Positions 30,334-39,383 of a stretch of 48,482 bases of DNA are shown here, piece by piece (within the stretch, counting starts at the first letter, position 1; each line of letters opens with the position of its first letter). The stretch spans positions 1 to 48,482 of the forward strand of contig DAOTTX010000038.1 of NCBI GenBank assembly GCA_034437515.1, read 5' to 3'. The notes below the pieces were generated by a model. That model was not told where the DNA came from. It saw only the letters and a list, made by a program, of their open reading frames with translations, and made no database searches. This stretch comes from DAOTTX01 sp034437515. Its GTDB lineage: Bacteria > Chloroflexota > Anaerolineae > Aggregatilineales > Phototrophicaceae. The translations under genes and the position numbers were made by a program.

Positions 30334-31794
30334 ATGACGATCTATATTGTGGGGCTTGGCCCCGGTGATGTTGACGACCTCACGCGCAAAGCCTGGCGCG
30401 TCTTAAAACAGGCCGACAAAGTCTACCTGCGGACGGAACAACACGGTTGCGTCCCTTGCCTGCCACAGACGGAGACAGTCTACGAGAGTTTCGACCATTT
30501 GTACGAACGGGGCGAGTCGTTCGAGAGCGTCTATAGCACGATTGTCGAGACGCTGCTGGCGGCTGCGGCGCATGACGATGTAGTCTACGCCGTGCCGGGG
30601 GATCCGTTGGTGGGCGAATCGACCACGACGCGCATTCTGGCGGCGGCGCGAGAGCGAGACATCGCCGTCGATATCGTCAACGGCGTGAGCTTTATCGAGC
30701 CGATGCTGGCGCTCGTGGGCGTGGATGCACTCGACGGCCTGCAAACGCTCGATGGTCTGGAAATTGCCGCGCTCTATCATCCGCCGATCAACCCGGATTA
30801 TCCTGCGCTGATCGGACAGGTTTACAGTCGCACGGTCGCGTCGAACGTTAAGCTGACGCTGATGAATCAGTATCCTGACGAGTTCGAGGTCACGCTGATC
30901 CACGCGGCGGGCACCGAGGACGCGGTCACGGAGACGATTCCGCTGTATGCTATCGACCGCAGCGACCATATCGCGCATACTACCTCGCTTTACGTCCCGG
31001 TGTTGGGTGGGATGAGCAGTTTCGAGCAATTCCAGGCGATCATCGCGCATTTACGCGCTCCCGAAGGCTGCCCGTGGGATCGCAAGCAAACGCATGAGTC
31101 GCTGCGGCGGTATCTGCTAGAAGAAGCCTACGAGGTGCTGGAAGCCATCGAAAGCGGTGATAGCGACGAACTCTACAAGGAGTTGGGCGACCTGCTGCTG
31201 CAAATTGTGCTGCATACGCAGATCGCTATCGACGACGGCGAATTCAATATGACTGATGTGATGCGTCACATCAACGAGAAGATGATTCGACGGCATCCCC
31301 ACGTCTGGCAACCGGAAGACGTGCAGGTCAGTGGTGCGGACGAGGTGGTCACCAACTGGGAGGCCATCAAACAGCAGGAGCGCGCTGCAGACCAGCAGGG
31401 CGTTTCATCTATGCTAGATAGCCTGCCGAAGGCGTTACCGTCGCTGTTGCTGGCGTACCAATACCAGAACCGGGCGGCAAAGGTGGGTTTTGATTGGGAG
31501 CGCATCGAGGATGTGCGTAAAAAGGTCATCGAGGAGATCGACGAGCTGCTGGCGGTCGCGCATGACCCCGACGAGGCGGCAGCGGAGATGGGTGATCTGT
31601 TGTTCGTGCTGGTCAATTGGGCGCGCTGGCTGAACATCGAGCCGGAAAACGCGCTGCGTGATACCAACGCCAAGTTCTACCGGCGCTTCAGTTACATCGA
31701 GCAGCAGGCGCAAGCACAGGGCAAACCGATGACCGCCTACACATTGTCAGAACTCGACGCCTGGTGGGACGAGGCCAAAGCACACGGTCTGTAA
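30334..31794 (+). CDS. Tetrapyrrole methylase-like domain fused to MazG pyrophosphohydrolase (YabN-like)
   Basis: About 486 residues in two parts. Residues 1-225 form an S-AdoMet-dependent tetrapyrrole methylase fold (MTIYIVGLGPGDVDDL; VVYAVPGDPLVGE). Residues about 230-486 are MazG, an NTP pyrophosphohydrolase cleaving NTPs to NMP and pyrophosphate: CPWDRKQTHESLRRYLLEEA with EE-x2-E and E-x2-D (KELGDLLLQ) metal ligands, and a second copy VIEEIDELLAV / AEMGDLLFVL. B. subtilis YabN has this layout. GTG 30328 is in frame, but ATG 30334 behind GGGAG is preferred. Likely a house-cleaning enzyme; the methylase activity is unproven in this family. Confidence 0.9.
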   Translation: MTIYIVGLGPGDVDDLTRKAWRVLKQADKVYLRTEQHGCVPCLPQTETVYESFDHLYERGESFESVYSTIVETLLAAAAHDDVVYAVPGDPLVGESTTTRILAAARERDIAVDIVNGVSFIEPMLALVGVDALDGLQTLDGLEIAALYHPPINPDYPALIGQVYSRTVASNVKLTLMNQYPDEFEVTLIHAAGTEDAVTETIPLYAIDRSDHIAHTTSLYVPVLGGMSSFEQFQAIIAHLRAPEGCPWDRKQTHESLRRYLLEEAYEVLEAIESGDSDELYKELGDLLLQIVLHTQIAIDDGEFNMTDVMRHINEKMIRRHPHVWQPEDVQVSGADEVVTNWEAIKQQERAADQQGVSSMLDSLPKALPSLLLAYQYQNRAAKVGFDWERIEDVRKKVIEEIDELLAVAHDPDEAAAEMGDLLFVLVNWARWLNIEPENALRDTNAKFYRRFSYIEQQAQAQGKPMTAYTLSELDAWWDEAKAHGL

Positions 31795-31918
31795 GCAAAT
31801 CGTTAGCGAAATCTCATGATCTCTCACGCGGCGTTATACGCATCTAATCTTTTTTTTACGCGCAAGTGTTACATTTAAACACAATATCTTGATTTAAATA
31901 CGAAAGAACGGTATCCCT

Positions 31919-32290
31919 ATGCTGTGGCATACCACAAGTCAATTCAAGCCGCCGATTGATGTCATCGAACTTTCGGATCGTATTGTGATTTTAGTCGAAG
32001 TTGCCGGGATGCGTGCAGATGATTTCCGCATCAGCCTTAACGGTGACGAGGTGACAATCAGCGGTGTACGGCATCGTCCGATCTTCGAGAGTACGGCACA
32101 TCATCGAGTTGAGATCGGCTACGGCGAATTTCGTCTGAAGATCCCACTGCCCTGGTCTATTCACTCAGACAAGGTCAGCGCGAATTATCAAGATGGTTTT
32201 TTGCGGCTCGATCTGCCGAGACGTGCGGAGAAGAAGATACGGATTGTCGATATAGAGAATAGACAGGACACAACCCCCGATGACGAATAA
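31919..32290 (+). CDS. Small heat-shock protein (Hsp20, alpha-crystallin domain)
   Basis: A 123-residue ATP-independent holdase. The alpha-crystallin core has PPIDVIELSDRIVILVEVAG, DDFRISLNGDEVTISGVRH and a C-terminal GFLRLDLPRRAEKKIRI with the usual G-x-L. The N-terminal arm is very short (about 10 residues), which may limit oligomer size. It overlaps the start of lon by 11 nt, so chaperone and protease are co-translated. Upstream lies a T8 stretch (about 31850); no CIRCE element is seen. Confidence 0.9.
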   Translation: MLWHTTSQFKPPIDVIELSDRIVILVEVAGMRADDFRISLNGDEVTISGVRHRPIFESTAHHRVEIGYGEFRLKIPLPWSIHSDKVSANYQDGFLRLDLPRRAEKKIRIVDIENRQDTTPDDE

Positions 32291-34808
32291 TATCAATCCG
32301 TCACTGGCCCGTTTGATGGGGCTAAGTGACGACATGACCGCAGAAGAACTTGACATTAACTTTGATGATGAGGATTTAGACGCTCTCGATCACGATCAAG
32401 CGGATAACCTGCCGGAAGAACTGCCGATCCTGCCGTTGCGTGGTTTGGTCGTCTATCCGCAGACGGCAATTCCGCTGACGGTCGGGCAGCCGCGCAGCGT
32501 GAAGCTGGTTGATGACGTGGTCAACGGTGACCGGTTGGTCGGCCTGGTGACGTCCCTCGACCCGGAAATGGAAACACCCGGCCCCGATGATATTCATAGG
32601 ATCGGGACGTTGGCATCTATCCATCGCCTGTTCCGTGCGCCGGATGGCACCATTCGTCTGCTGGTGCAGGGCTTGACGCGCATCCAGATTGACGAATTCA
32701 CCGAGACGGAGCCTTACCTGCGTGCCCGCATCACCAGCCTGCCGGAAACGCCCGACGAAACCCTGGAAACACAGGCGCTCGTGCGCAACGTCGTGGAGCA
32801 ATTCCAGCGGCTGGCCGAACTGGTGCCGAACATCCCAAATGAATTGGTGTCCTCCGCGTTGAATGTCGATGAACCGCTGCAACTGGTCTACGCGGTGGCG
32901 ACCTACATCCGCATGGATATCGACAAGGCGCAGGAATTGCTCGAAATGGAGACGTTAAGCGAAAAGCTACGTTACCTCATGGAAGTGCTTTCCAAAGAAT
33001 TGGAAGTGCTGGAACTGGGGCGCAAAATCCAGAGCGAAGCCCAATCTGAGATGGAAAAGACGCAGCGCGAATACTTCCTGCGTGAACAACTCAAGGCCAT
33101 CCAGAAGGAGTTGGGCGAAGGCGACGAGCAAACCGTCGAAGTCGAGGAGTTCCGGCGCAAGATCGCCGAGGCGGATATGCCCGAAGAGGCCGAGAAAGAA
33201 GCCCGCCGTGAGGTAGACCGGCTGGCAAAGTTGCCCATCGCGGCGGCAGAATACGGCGTGATCCGTACCTATCTCGACTGGCTGACCAGCTTACCCTGGT
33301 CGGAGACGACCAAGGACAACCTGGAAATCAAGCACGCTCGTGATGTGCTGGACGAAGACCATTACGGCCTGAAGGACATCAAAGAACGTATTCTGGAATA
33401 TCTCGCTGTGCGCAAGCTGCGAGCCGAACGCGCCGAAGAAGACCAGCAAAACGAGGACGAGGAACATGAACCGCAGGACTACATCCGGCGGGAGCGTGAG
33501 GGCGCGATCCTGTGCTTCGTGGGGCCGCCCGGTGTCGGTAAGACCTCGTTGGGGGCGTCCATCGCCCGTGCAATGGGCCGTAAGTTTATCCGTATGAGCC
33601 TGGGTGGTGTGCGTGATGAAAGTGAGATTCGCGGCTTCCGGCGTACTTATATCGGCGCATTGCCGGGGCGCATCATCCAGACCATCCACCGGGTAGAAAC
33701 GCATAACCCGGTTATCATGCTGGACGAGATCGACAAACTAGGGCGTGACTTCCGCGGCGACCCGGCGTCCGCGCTGTTGGAAGTGCTCGACCCGGAGCAG
33801 AACACCGAGTTCCGCGACCACTATCTGGATGTGGCTTTTGACTTGAGCGAAGTGCTGTTCATCACCACCGCCAACGAACTCGACCCCATCCCCGGCCCGC
33901 TGCGTGACCGTATGGAGATCATCCAACTGAGCGGTTACACCGAGCAGGAAAAGGTCGAGATCGCCCGGCAATACCTCGTCCCGCGTCAGATCCGTGAGAA
34001 CGGCCTGCGCGCGAGTGAAATCGCCGTTGAGGACGACGCGCTGCTGGAAGTCGTGCGCGAATATACCCGTGAGGCCGGCGTCCGCACCCTGGAGCGTGAG
34101 ATCGGGCGGGCGGCGCGTAAAGTCGTCACCAAGATCGCAGAGGGTGAAACCGAGAAGATCGTGATCGACCGGGAGAAGCTGCGTGAACTGCTCGGCAAGC
34201 CGCGTTACGGTCATCGTGAGGAACTCGAAGAACGTACCGATCAACCCGGTGTGGCGACCGGCCTGGCCTGGACGCCCGTTGGCGGTGAGGTGTTGTTTGT
34301 CGAAGCCACACAGATGCCGGGCGGTAAGGGCTTTCAGTATACCGGGCAGTTGGGCGAGGTCATGCAGGAGAGCGCCAAGCTGGCCTACAGCTACATCCGC
34401 TCTCGTGCGAACGAACTGGGTGTTGACCCGGAATTTTACAAAGAAAGTGACATCCATCTGCATGTGCCCGCCGGGGCGGTGCCCAAAGATGGCCCCTCCG
34501 CCGGGGTGACGATGGCGACCGCGCTTGCCTCACTGATGACACAACGCCCGACGAAAAGCAACGTCGCCATGACCGGTGAGATCACGCTGCGTGGGCAGGT
34601 GCTGCCGGTCGGTGGCATCAAAGACAAGATCCTGGCGGCACATCGCCTGGGTGCGGATACGGTCATCATCCCGAAGAAGAACGAGAACGACCTCGAAGAC
34701 GTGCCGGACGAAGTCCGTGAGGCAATTACGGTCATTCTGGTCGATCATCTGGATGATGTGCTTGAAGCGGCGCTGATTGATTCTAGTGGACATGAGACGG
34801 AAGAATAA
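32280..34808 (+). CDS. lon: ATP-dependent protease La (Lon)
   Basis: An 842-residue AAA+ serine protease for damaged and regulatory proteins. The N-terminal substrate domain starts at LPILPLRGLVVYPQ. Then come a coiled coil, Walker A GPPGVGKTSLG (about 415), Walker B VIMLDEIDK, and the protease domain with the Ser740-Lys783 dyad (KDGPSAGVTMATAL; LPVGGIKDKILAAHR). An acidic 45-residue N-terminal extension (DDMTAEELDINFDDEDLDAL) precedes the Lon N domain. The ATG lies within the hsp20 end, giving coupling. Length is slightly above the usual 780-820. Confidence 0.96.
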   Translation: MTNNINPSLARLMGLSDDMTAEELDINFDDEDLDALDHDQADNLPEELPILPLRGLVVYPQTAIPLTVGQPRSVKLVDDVVNGDRLVGLVTSLDPEMETPGPDDIHRIGTLASIHRLFRAPDGTIRLLVQGLTRIQIDEFTETEPYLRARITSLPETPDETLETQALVRNVVEQFQRLAELVPNIPNELVSSALNVDEPLQLVYAVATYIRMDIDKAQELLEMETLSEKLRYLMEVLSKELEVLELGRKIQSEAQSEMEKTQREYFLREQLKAIQKELGEGDEQTVEVEEFRRKIAEADMPEEAEKEARREVDRLAKLPIAAAEYGVIRTYLDWLTSLPWSETTKDNLEIKHARDVLDEDHYGLKDIKERILEYLAVRKLRAERAEEDQQNEDEEHEPQDYIRREREGAILCFVGPPGVGKTSLGASIARAMGRKFIRMSLGGVRDESEIRGFRRTYIGALPGRIIQTIHRVETHNPVIMLDEIDKLGRDFRGDPASALLEVLDPEQNTEFRDHYLDVAFDLSEVLFITTANELDPIPGPLRDRMEIIQLSGYTEQEKVEIARQYLVPRQIRENGLRASEIAVEDDALLEVVREYTREAGVRTLEREIGRAARKVVTKIAEGETEKIVIDREKLRELLGKPRYGHREELEERTDQPGVATGLAWTPVGGEVLFVEATQMPGGKGFQYTGQLGEVMQESAKLAYSYIRSRANELGVDPEFYKESDIHLHVPAGAVPKDGPSAGVTMATALASLMTQRPTKSNVAMTGEITLRGQVLPVGGIKDKILAAHRLGADTVIIPKKNENDLEDVPDEVREAITVILVDHLDDVLEAALIDSSGHETEE

Positions 34809-34835
34809 GTTACACTAGGCATCGGATAACAGGAT

Positions 34836-34859
34836 GGGCGAGCATTAATGCTCGCCCAA
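34836..34859. promoter_or_regulatory. Perfect 24-bp palindrome after lon
   Basis: Two 12-nt arms, TGGGCGAGCATT and AATGCTCGCCCA, meet without a spacer; in RNA this would be a long stem with a tight TTAA turn. It lies 27 nt after lon and 29 nt before the receiver gene. There is no T tract on either strand, so it may be an operator, a factor-dependent terminator or a processing hairpin. Confidence 0.55.
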
Positions 34860-34888
34860 TGCCGTAATTTGAGAAGAAAGGTGGCACT

Positions 34889-35242
34889 GTGGCGAAGGTA
34901 ATGATCGTTGATGACGACCGTACAACCGTAAAGCTGCTGCAAACATTGCTGGAACTTGACGGCTTCGATGTGACAACGGTCGGGGTCGGTGGGGAAGTGG
35001 TCGAAGCTGCGAACAAAACGCAGCCGGATATTTTCTTGATGGATTACCATCTCACGGACATGGATGGCGTCGAAATCCTGCGGGAGTTACGCGCAGGGGG
35101 GCCGTTCCAGAATACGCCCATTGTGATGACGTCTGGTTTGGACGTTGAAGACGAGGTAATGGAAGCCGGGGCGAATGCGTTTCTCGTTAAGCCGTTTGAA
35201 CCGGATGAGTTACCTAAACTCTTTAACAATTTGATTAAATGA
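34889..35242 (+). CDS. Stand-alone response regulator receiver protein
   Basis: A 117-residue receiver domain with no output domain. All canonical residues are present: acidic pair in VMIVDDDR, phosphoacceptor Asp in FLMDYHLTDMDG, Thr/Ser in IVMTSG and Lys in FLVKPF. It starts with GTG 34889, with AAAGGTGG upstream. It is followed 22 nt later by the PHP-AlbA_2 gene in the same orientation, so it may control that protein through protein contacts. No histidine kinase is in the window. Confidence 0.9.
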   Translation: MAKVMIVDDDRTTVKLLQTLLELDGFDVTTVGVGGEVVEAANKTQPDIFLMDYHLTDMDGVEILRELRAGGPFQNTPIVMTSGLDVEDEVMEAGANAFLVKPFEPDELPKLFNNLIK

Positions 35243-35264
35243 CAGCATAACTGAAGGCAAAGAT

Positions 35265-37049
35265 ATGGCATCCAAGAAAAAGAACAGGATGCATTGGTAT
35301 CGTGTGGATTTGCATCTCCACACTATCGCGTCCGCCGATTACATTAGTAAGGACGCACGGTATCTTGACATTTTACGTAAGGCAGAACAACGGGGCCTGG
35401 ATATTATCGCGTTTACCGATCACAACACGGTGAACGGTTACGCCGAAATGACGCGCGAACTCGAACAACTCGCGTATCTGGAAGAATTAGGACGCGCCCA
35501 GGCCGAAGAACTCCGTGTACTCGCGGAATATCGCCGCTTATTAGACAAAATCCTGGTACTGCCGGGCTTTGAATTCACGGCGACATTTGGCTTTCACATC
35601 CTGGGCATTTTCTCCCCGGAAAAATCGGTACGTGAGATCGAACACATTCTATTGAGCCTCAACGTGCCCTCCGATGTATTGGACGAAGGCACCTCACACG
35701 TTGGTGCTTCCGCCGATGTGTTGACGGCTTATGAGGCCATTAACGAGTCGGGCGGCATCGTGATCGCCGCGCACGCCAATACCACACATGGGGTCGCCAT
35801 GCGCGGCCTGGATTTCGGCGGGCAGACGCGCATCGCCTACACGCAAGACCGCCGCCTGCATGCGCTAGAAGTCACCGACCTGGGGCGGCGCGGACGCACC
35901 ACACAACGCTTCTTCGACGGCACCAAACCGGAGTATCCACGCCGGATGCGCTGCATTCAGGGGTCGGATTCGCACAATACCGAAACCGTGCGTGAGAAGA
36001 ACCGGCTGATTACGCTGGGTGTGGGTGAGCGTGTGACTGAGGTGCTGCTCAAAGAACGTAGTTTTGATGCGCTGCTGGAAATGTTCCAGAGCAATGATTT
36101 TTCCCGCTCGCGGCCTTACAACCCCAATCGCAAACCGGAAGATTTCATTCAGTCTGCGCGTGAGGAAGGCCCGACGATGGTGCAGTCCTTCCACGAGTCG
36201 ATGACGCGCAAGGGCGGCAAGCTCTACAACGTCACAGCGGATGTGTGCGCGTTTGCCAACACCAACGGCGGTACGGTCTACGTCGGCATCAGTATGGATA
36301 AGCGCAAGAACCCGGTCGGCATCAAAGATACCGGGCAGGCCATCAAAGAACTGCAAGACGAGATCAGCAGTGTGATTAGCCCGCCACTGAACGTCGATAT
36401 TGATGTGCAAGAAACACAGGGTAAGAATGTGATCCGCATTCAGGTGCCGCTGGGTGAGGCGCGTCCCTACGCCATGGACAACACCAAGTTTTACGTGCGT
36501 GACGAAGCGGATACGAGCGTCGCCATCCGTGATGAGATCGTTGACCTGGTGCGGCAGGGTGTGGCTTTTCAAGAGACCTCGACCAAGCCGGTCGCGCCGG
36601 TGGCGGCGGCGGTTCAGTTCGCCAAAGCGGAGGCACAATCTCGTGACAAGGTCGATGACACACCTCAAGATGAGCAGCCGCAAGACGACGGCGACTCTGC
36701 ACGCCCACCACGCACCGGTGTGGAAATCGTCGGTGTGGAGCAGCGCAACGACACCAAATACTACGTCATGCGTGACCTGCGTAATGGCAACGTCGTCAAA
36801 AATGTGACTCGTTCCTCGGCGCGGCGGTTGTGGCACTACGCCATCAAACAGATGGAAGCCAACCCCGCCCGGCAGGATAAAGTTGATTGGAAGGGTGACG
36901 TTGGGATGTGGCGCAGTTACAAAAAGAACGGCGCGATCCGCTATGATCTTGTACAGCGTGAAAATGGCAAGATGCGCGTCTACTATGGGGCGACCGAAGG
37001 CGGGATGCACGGCCCCTGGCAGCAGTTCTTAGAGCCGGAAGACCAGTAG
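35265..37049 (+). CDS. PHP phosphoesterase fused to AlbA_2-like (Schlafen) domain and novel C terminus
   Basis: A 594-residue protein. Residues about 10-290 form a PHP domain with its metal ligands: VDLHLHT, FTDHNTVNG, GFEFTATFGFHILG, AAHANTTHG and QGSDSHNTE. PHP domains hydrolyse phosphodiesters or phosphomonoesters. Residues about 300-435 resemble the AlbA_2/Schlafen putative nucleic-acid-binding domain (VCAFANTNGGTVYVGISMD, VGIKDTGQAI, KFYVRDEADTSVAI), although the usual E-x-x-x-EFK start is not evident. After an acidic linker, residues about 485-594 form a domain I do not recognise (GVEQRNDTKYYVMRDLRNG; WKGDVGMWRSYKKNG). It is coupled to the receiver gene. Possible roles are nucleic-acid processing or defence, by inference only. 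Confidence 0.8.
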   Translation: MASKKKNRMHWYRVDLHLHTIASADYISKDARYLDILRKAEQRGLDIIAFTDHNTVNGYAEMTRELEQLAYLEELGRAQAEELRVLAEYRRLLDKILVLPGFEFTATFGFHILGIFSPEKSVREIEHILLSLNVPSDVLDEGTSHVGASADVLTAYEAINESGGIVIAAHANTTHGVAMRGLDFGGQTRIAYTQDRRLHALEVTDLGRRGRTTQRFFDGTKPEYPRRMRCIQGSDSHNTETVREKNRLITLGVGERVTEVLLKERSFDALLEMFQSNDFSRSRPYNPNRKPEDFIQSAREEGPTMVQSFHESMTRKGGKLYNVTADVCAFANTNGGTVYVGISMDKRKNPVGIKDTGQAIKELQDEISSVISPPLNVDIDVQETQGKNVIRIQVPLGEARPYAMDNTKFYVRDEADTSVAIRDEIVDLVRQGVAFQETSTKPVAPVAAAVQFAKAEAQSRDKVDDTPQDEQPQDDGDSARPPRTGVEIVGVEQRNDTKYYVMRDLRNGNVVKNVTRSSARRLWHYAIKQMEANPARQDKVDWKGDVGMWRSYKKNGAIRYDLVQRENGKMRVYYGATEGGMHGPWQQFLEPEDQ

Positions 37050-37081
37050 ACTCGCCGCTCTACACAGGCGATAAGTAAATA

Positions 37082-37111
37082 TAAAACGGGGCGGCCTGCT
37101 TGGTCGCCCCG
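37082..37111 (-). terminator. Intrinsic terminator of the small coiled-coil gene
   Basis: On the - strand, CGGGGCG and CGCCCCG form a 7-bp stem with an 11-nt loop, followed by TTTTAT. It sits 33 nt beyond the stop of the coiled-coil gene and between two convergent genes, so it may serve both. Confidence 0.65.
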
Positions 37112-37144
37112 ATGCTTTGCGCTATTCTGTTTGGCAAAGTTTCG

Positions 37145-37450
37145 TTAGCTCAGTGCGTCCTGGATGTTTGCTTTGGCTTTCTCAAATCCATTTTGTAAAG
37201 TCGTCCATGCCTCGTCAGCACGAGACTTGATTTCATCCCAGGCGGAATCGTCATCGGTTAAATCTAATTTTTCGACGTGTTCTTTCAGGTTATCGTACTC
37301 GGTCTTGAGTGCGTCTAATTCTTCTTCCAGCCCCGCCCGTGCCTCGTCGGACGTATCCGACAGGTCATGGCGCAGTTGGGCGATCTCTTTCTCAAGCTGA
37401 CCGAGCCGTTCTTCCATATCTTTTTGATAAGCTTCACGCATTGTTGACAT
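37145..37450 (-). CDS. Small coiled-coil protein (sll1863-like stress family)
   Basis: A 101-residue, highly charged, wholly helical protein with heptad spacing (MEERLGQLEKEIAQLRHDL; LEEELDALKTEYDNLKEHV) and an amphipathic C-terminal helix (WTTLQNGFEKAKANIQDAL). It resembles the small sll1863-type stress proteins, but the match is by general character only. ATG 37450 follows GAGGACGG. It has its own terminator and is monocistronic. No membrane segment is present. Confidence 0.65.
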   Translation of the reverse strand: MSTMREAYQKDMEERLGQLEKEIAQLRHDLSDTSDEARAGLEEELDALKTEYDNLKEHVEKLDLTDDDSAWDEIKSRADEAWTTLQNGFEKAKANIQDALS

Positions 37451-37542
37451 AAATTACCGTCCTCTCATATATTTGCTTACTATGTAGTATGAGAGGACTA
37501 TGTGAGTTTCGACTGATAACCTTTTATATGTTTTGTGAGAGG

Positions 37543-39312
37543 CTAGCGCACCGGTTGGCCTTCGCTTTCGTCCATCTCCATGCGGATAAGCTCGCGGCGT
37601 AGCGTCTTGCCGACCGCTGATTTCGGCAGTTCGTCGATGAACGTGATGCGGCGTGGCACCTCGTACTTCGCCAGCGACTTCTCACAATGGGCAATGAGTG
37701 CTTGCTCGGTGACGGACTCGCCGGGTTTGAGCACCACCCACGCCTTGAGCGCCTCTTGACCGTCGCGCTCCGGGTGCGGGATGCCAGCGACACCGACCTC
37801 AAGCACCGCCGGGTGTTCTTTCATGATCTTCTCGATGTTGGCAGGGTACACGTTGAACCCGCCGATCAACGCCATGTCTTTCTTGCGGTCTACGATATAG
37901 AAATAGCCTTCTTCGTCCATGTAGGCGATGTCGCCGGTGTGCAGCCACAGCTTGCCGTCGTGTTCGCGTAGGGTATTCTCCGTTTCCGTCGGCATGTTGT
38001 GGTAATGCTTCATCATGTTCGGCGCGGAGACGATGATTTCACCGATCTCACCAACCGGTACAATCGTCTCGCCGTCATCCACATTGACGATGCGGCAGTC
38101 GGTATCCGGCAGCGGCAAACCAACGGAACTGGTGCGGTTCTCACCGAAAACGGGGTTGGAATGGGTGGCGACGGGTAGCTCACTCATGCCGAAGCCCTCG
38201 GCGACCACGCTGTCACTGAGGCGCTCGAACTCGCGTTTGGTCGCCGGAAGCAGCGGAGCCGAGCCGCTGGAATTGAACAGGAACGACTTCAGGCTGACCT
38301 CACCGGATTGCACACGCGGATGGTTGTTGACCGCGTTGTACATCGCCGGGACGCCGAGGAACACATTCGGTCTGTAATGGTCGATCACATCGACCAGTTC
38401 GTCGATGTCACGCGGGTTCGGTACCAGAACGATGCTCCCACCGGCGACGACGGCTTGCGTCAGCAGGGCGATCAACCCGTAAGAATGAAACATCGGGATC
38501 GCGCCGAGAAAGACGATTTCATCCACCGGAACCTTGAAGATGTCGTCCGCCATGCCGGACCAATTTTGTAGTTGGTAGGAGTTGATGACTAATGCCTGAT
38601 GGGTAGACGCTGCCCCCTTTGAGACGCCAGTCGTACCGCCGGTATACTGGAAGATACACAGGTCATCAGCGTGGACTTCGACGTTCGGTTTGCGCCCGGC
38701 GTACTTTGCCAGCACATCTTGAAACATATGATCCCCGGCGGCGAGTTCGACGCGATGCCCGTCTTTTTTCTCCCGTGTGAGCGTGAACAGGAAGCGGGCG
38801 ACAGGCGGCATGTACTCCTTGATGTTGGCGACGATGAGTGTCTTCGCTTTGGTCTCCGACTGGATGCGCTTAATCATGTCATAGAACAGGCTGAGTGTGA
38901 TGACGATCTCGGCATCGCAATCGTCGATCTGATAGGCCATTTTCTTCGGCGGGTAGGTTGGGTTGGTCGCGGCGACCACACCCCCGGCCTTAAGCGCCCC
39001 GTAATAACTGATGGCAAACGCGGTACAGTTAGGCATGACGATCACCACGCGGTCGCCCTTTTTCAGTCCCATATCTGTGAGTGCGACCGCCAGCGCATCG
39101 GAATACTCGTCAAGTTGTTGGTAGGTGATGCTGGCGGATTGGCGTCCGAGCACGGGCAGTTTGGCGGTCGTAATAAGGGCGATATGATCTGGCTTTTCAC
39201 GGGCGGTCTTCCGTAGGAAGTCTTGCAGCGGATGTTCAGGATACGGCGCAAGCGAGGCCGGGACGTGGGCATCGTAATGTTTCGTCCAGGGGCGGTCGTC
39301 GTAGGTGACCAT
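37543..39312 (-). CDS. Long-chain fatty acid--CoA ligase (AMP-forming)
   Basis: A 589-residue ANL-superfamily enzyme that activates fatty acids via an acyl-AMP. Motifs: IFQYTGGTTGVSKGA (A3, about residue 220), EGFGMSEL (A5), LWLHTGDIAYMDEEGYFYIV (A7), DRKKDMALIGGFNVYP (A8/A9) and the catalytic Lys of LPKSAVGKTLRREL (A10, about residue 560). It is FadD-like. ATG 39312 follows GGAGAAAA. It stands alone and could feed the acyl-CoA dehydrogenase at 6256-7428. Chain-length preference is not visible. Confidence 0.93.
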   Translation of the reverse strand: MVTYDDRPWTKHYDAHVPASLAPYPEHPLQDFLRKTAREKPDHIALITTAKLPVLGRQSASITYQQLDEYSDALAVALTDMGLKKGDRVVIVMPNCTAFAISYYGALKAGGVVAATNPTYPPKKMAYQIDDCDAEIVITLSLFYDMIKRIQSETKAKTLIVANIKEYMPPVARFLFTLTREKKDGHRVELAAGDHMFQDVLAKYAGRKPNVEVHADDLCIFQYTGGTTGVSKGAASTHQALVINSYQLQNWSGMADDIFKVPVDEIVFLGAIPMFHSYGLIALLTQAVVAGGSIVLVPNPRDIDELVDVIDHYRPNVFLGVPAMYNAVNNHPRVQSGEVSLKSFLFNSSGSAPLLPATKREFERLSDSVVAEGFGMSELPVATHSNPVFGENRTSSVGLPLPDTDCRIVNVDDGETIVPVGEIGEIIVSAPNMMKHYHNMPTETENTLREHDGKLWLHTGDIAYMDEEGYFYIVDRKKDMALIGGFNVYPANIEKIMKEHPAVLEVGVAGIPHPERDGQEALKAWVVLKPGESVTEQALIAHCEKSLAKYEVPRRITFIDELPKSAVGKTLRRELIRMEMDESEGQPVR

Positions 39313-39383
39313 GAGGCATTTTCTCCGTAAAATAACTATAGTTTGTGTTTATTTGCTCATATTTTAGCACAGGACGAAACACG

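Noticed and set aside
35865..37010. A 381-codon open frame antisense to the PHP-AlbA_2 gene
   Set aside because: The + strand protein has clear domain motifs. The antisense product is Arg/His/Leu-rich and has no plausible start site.
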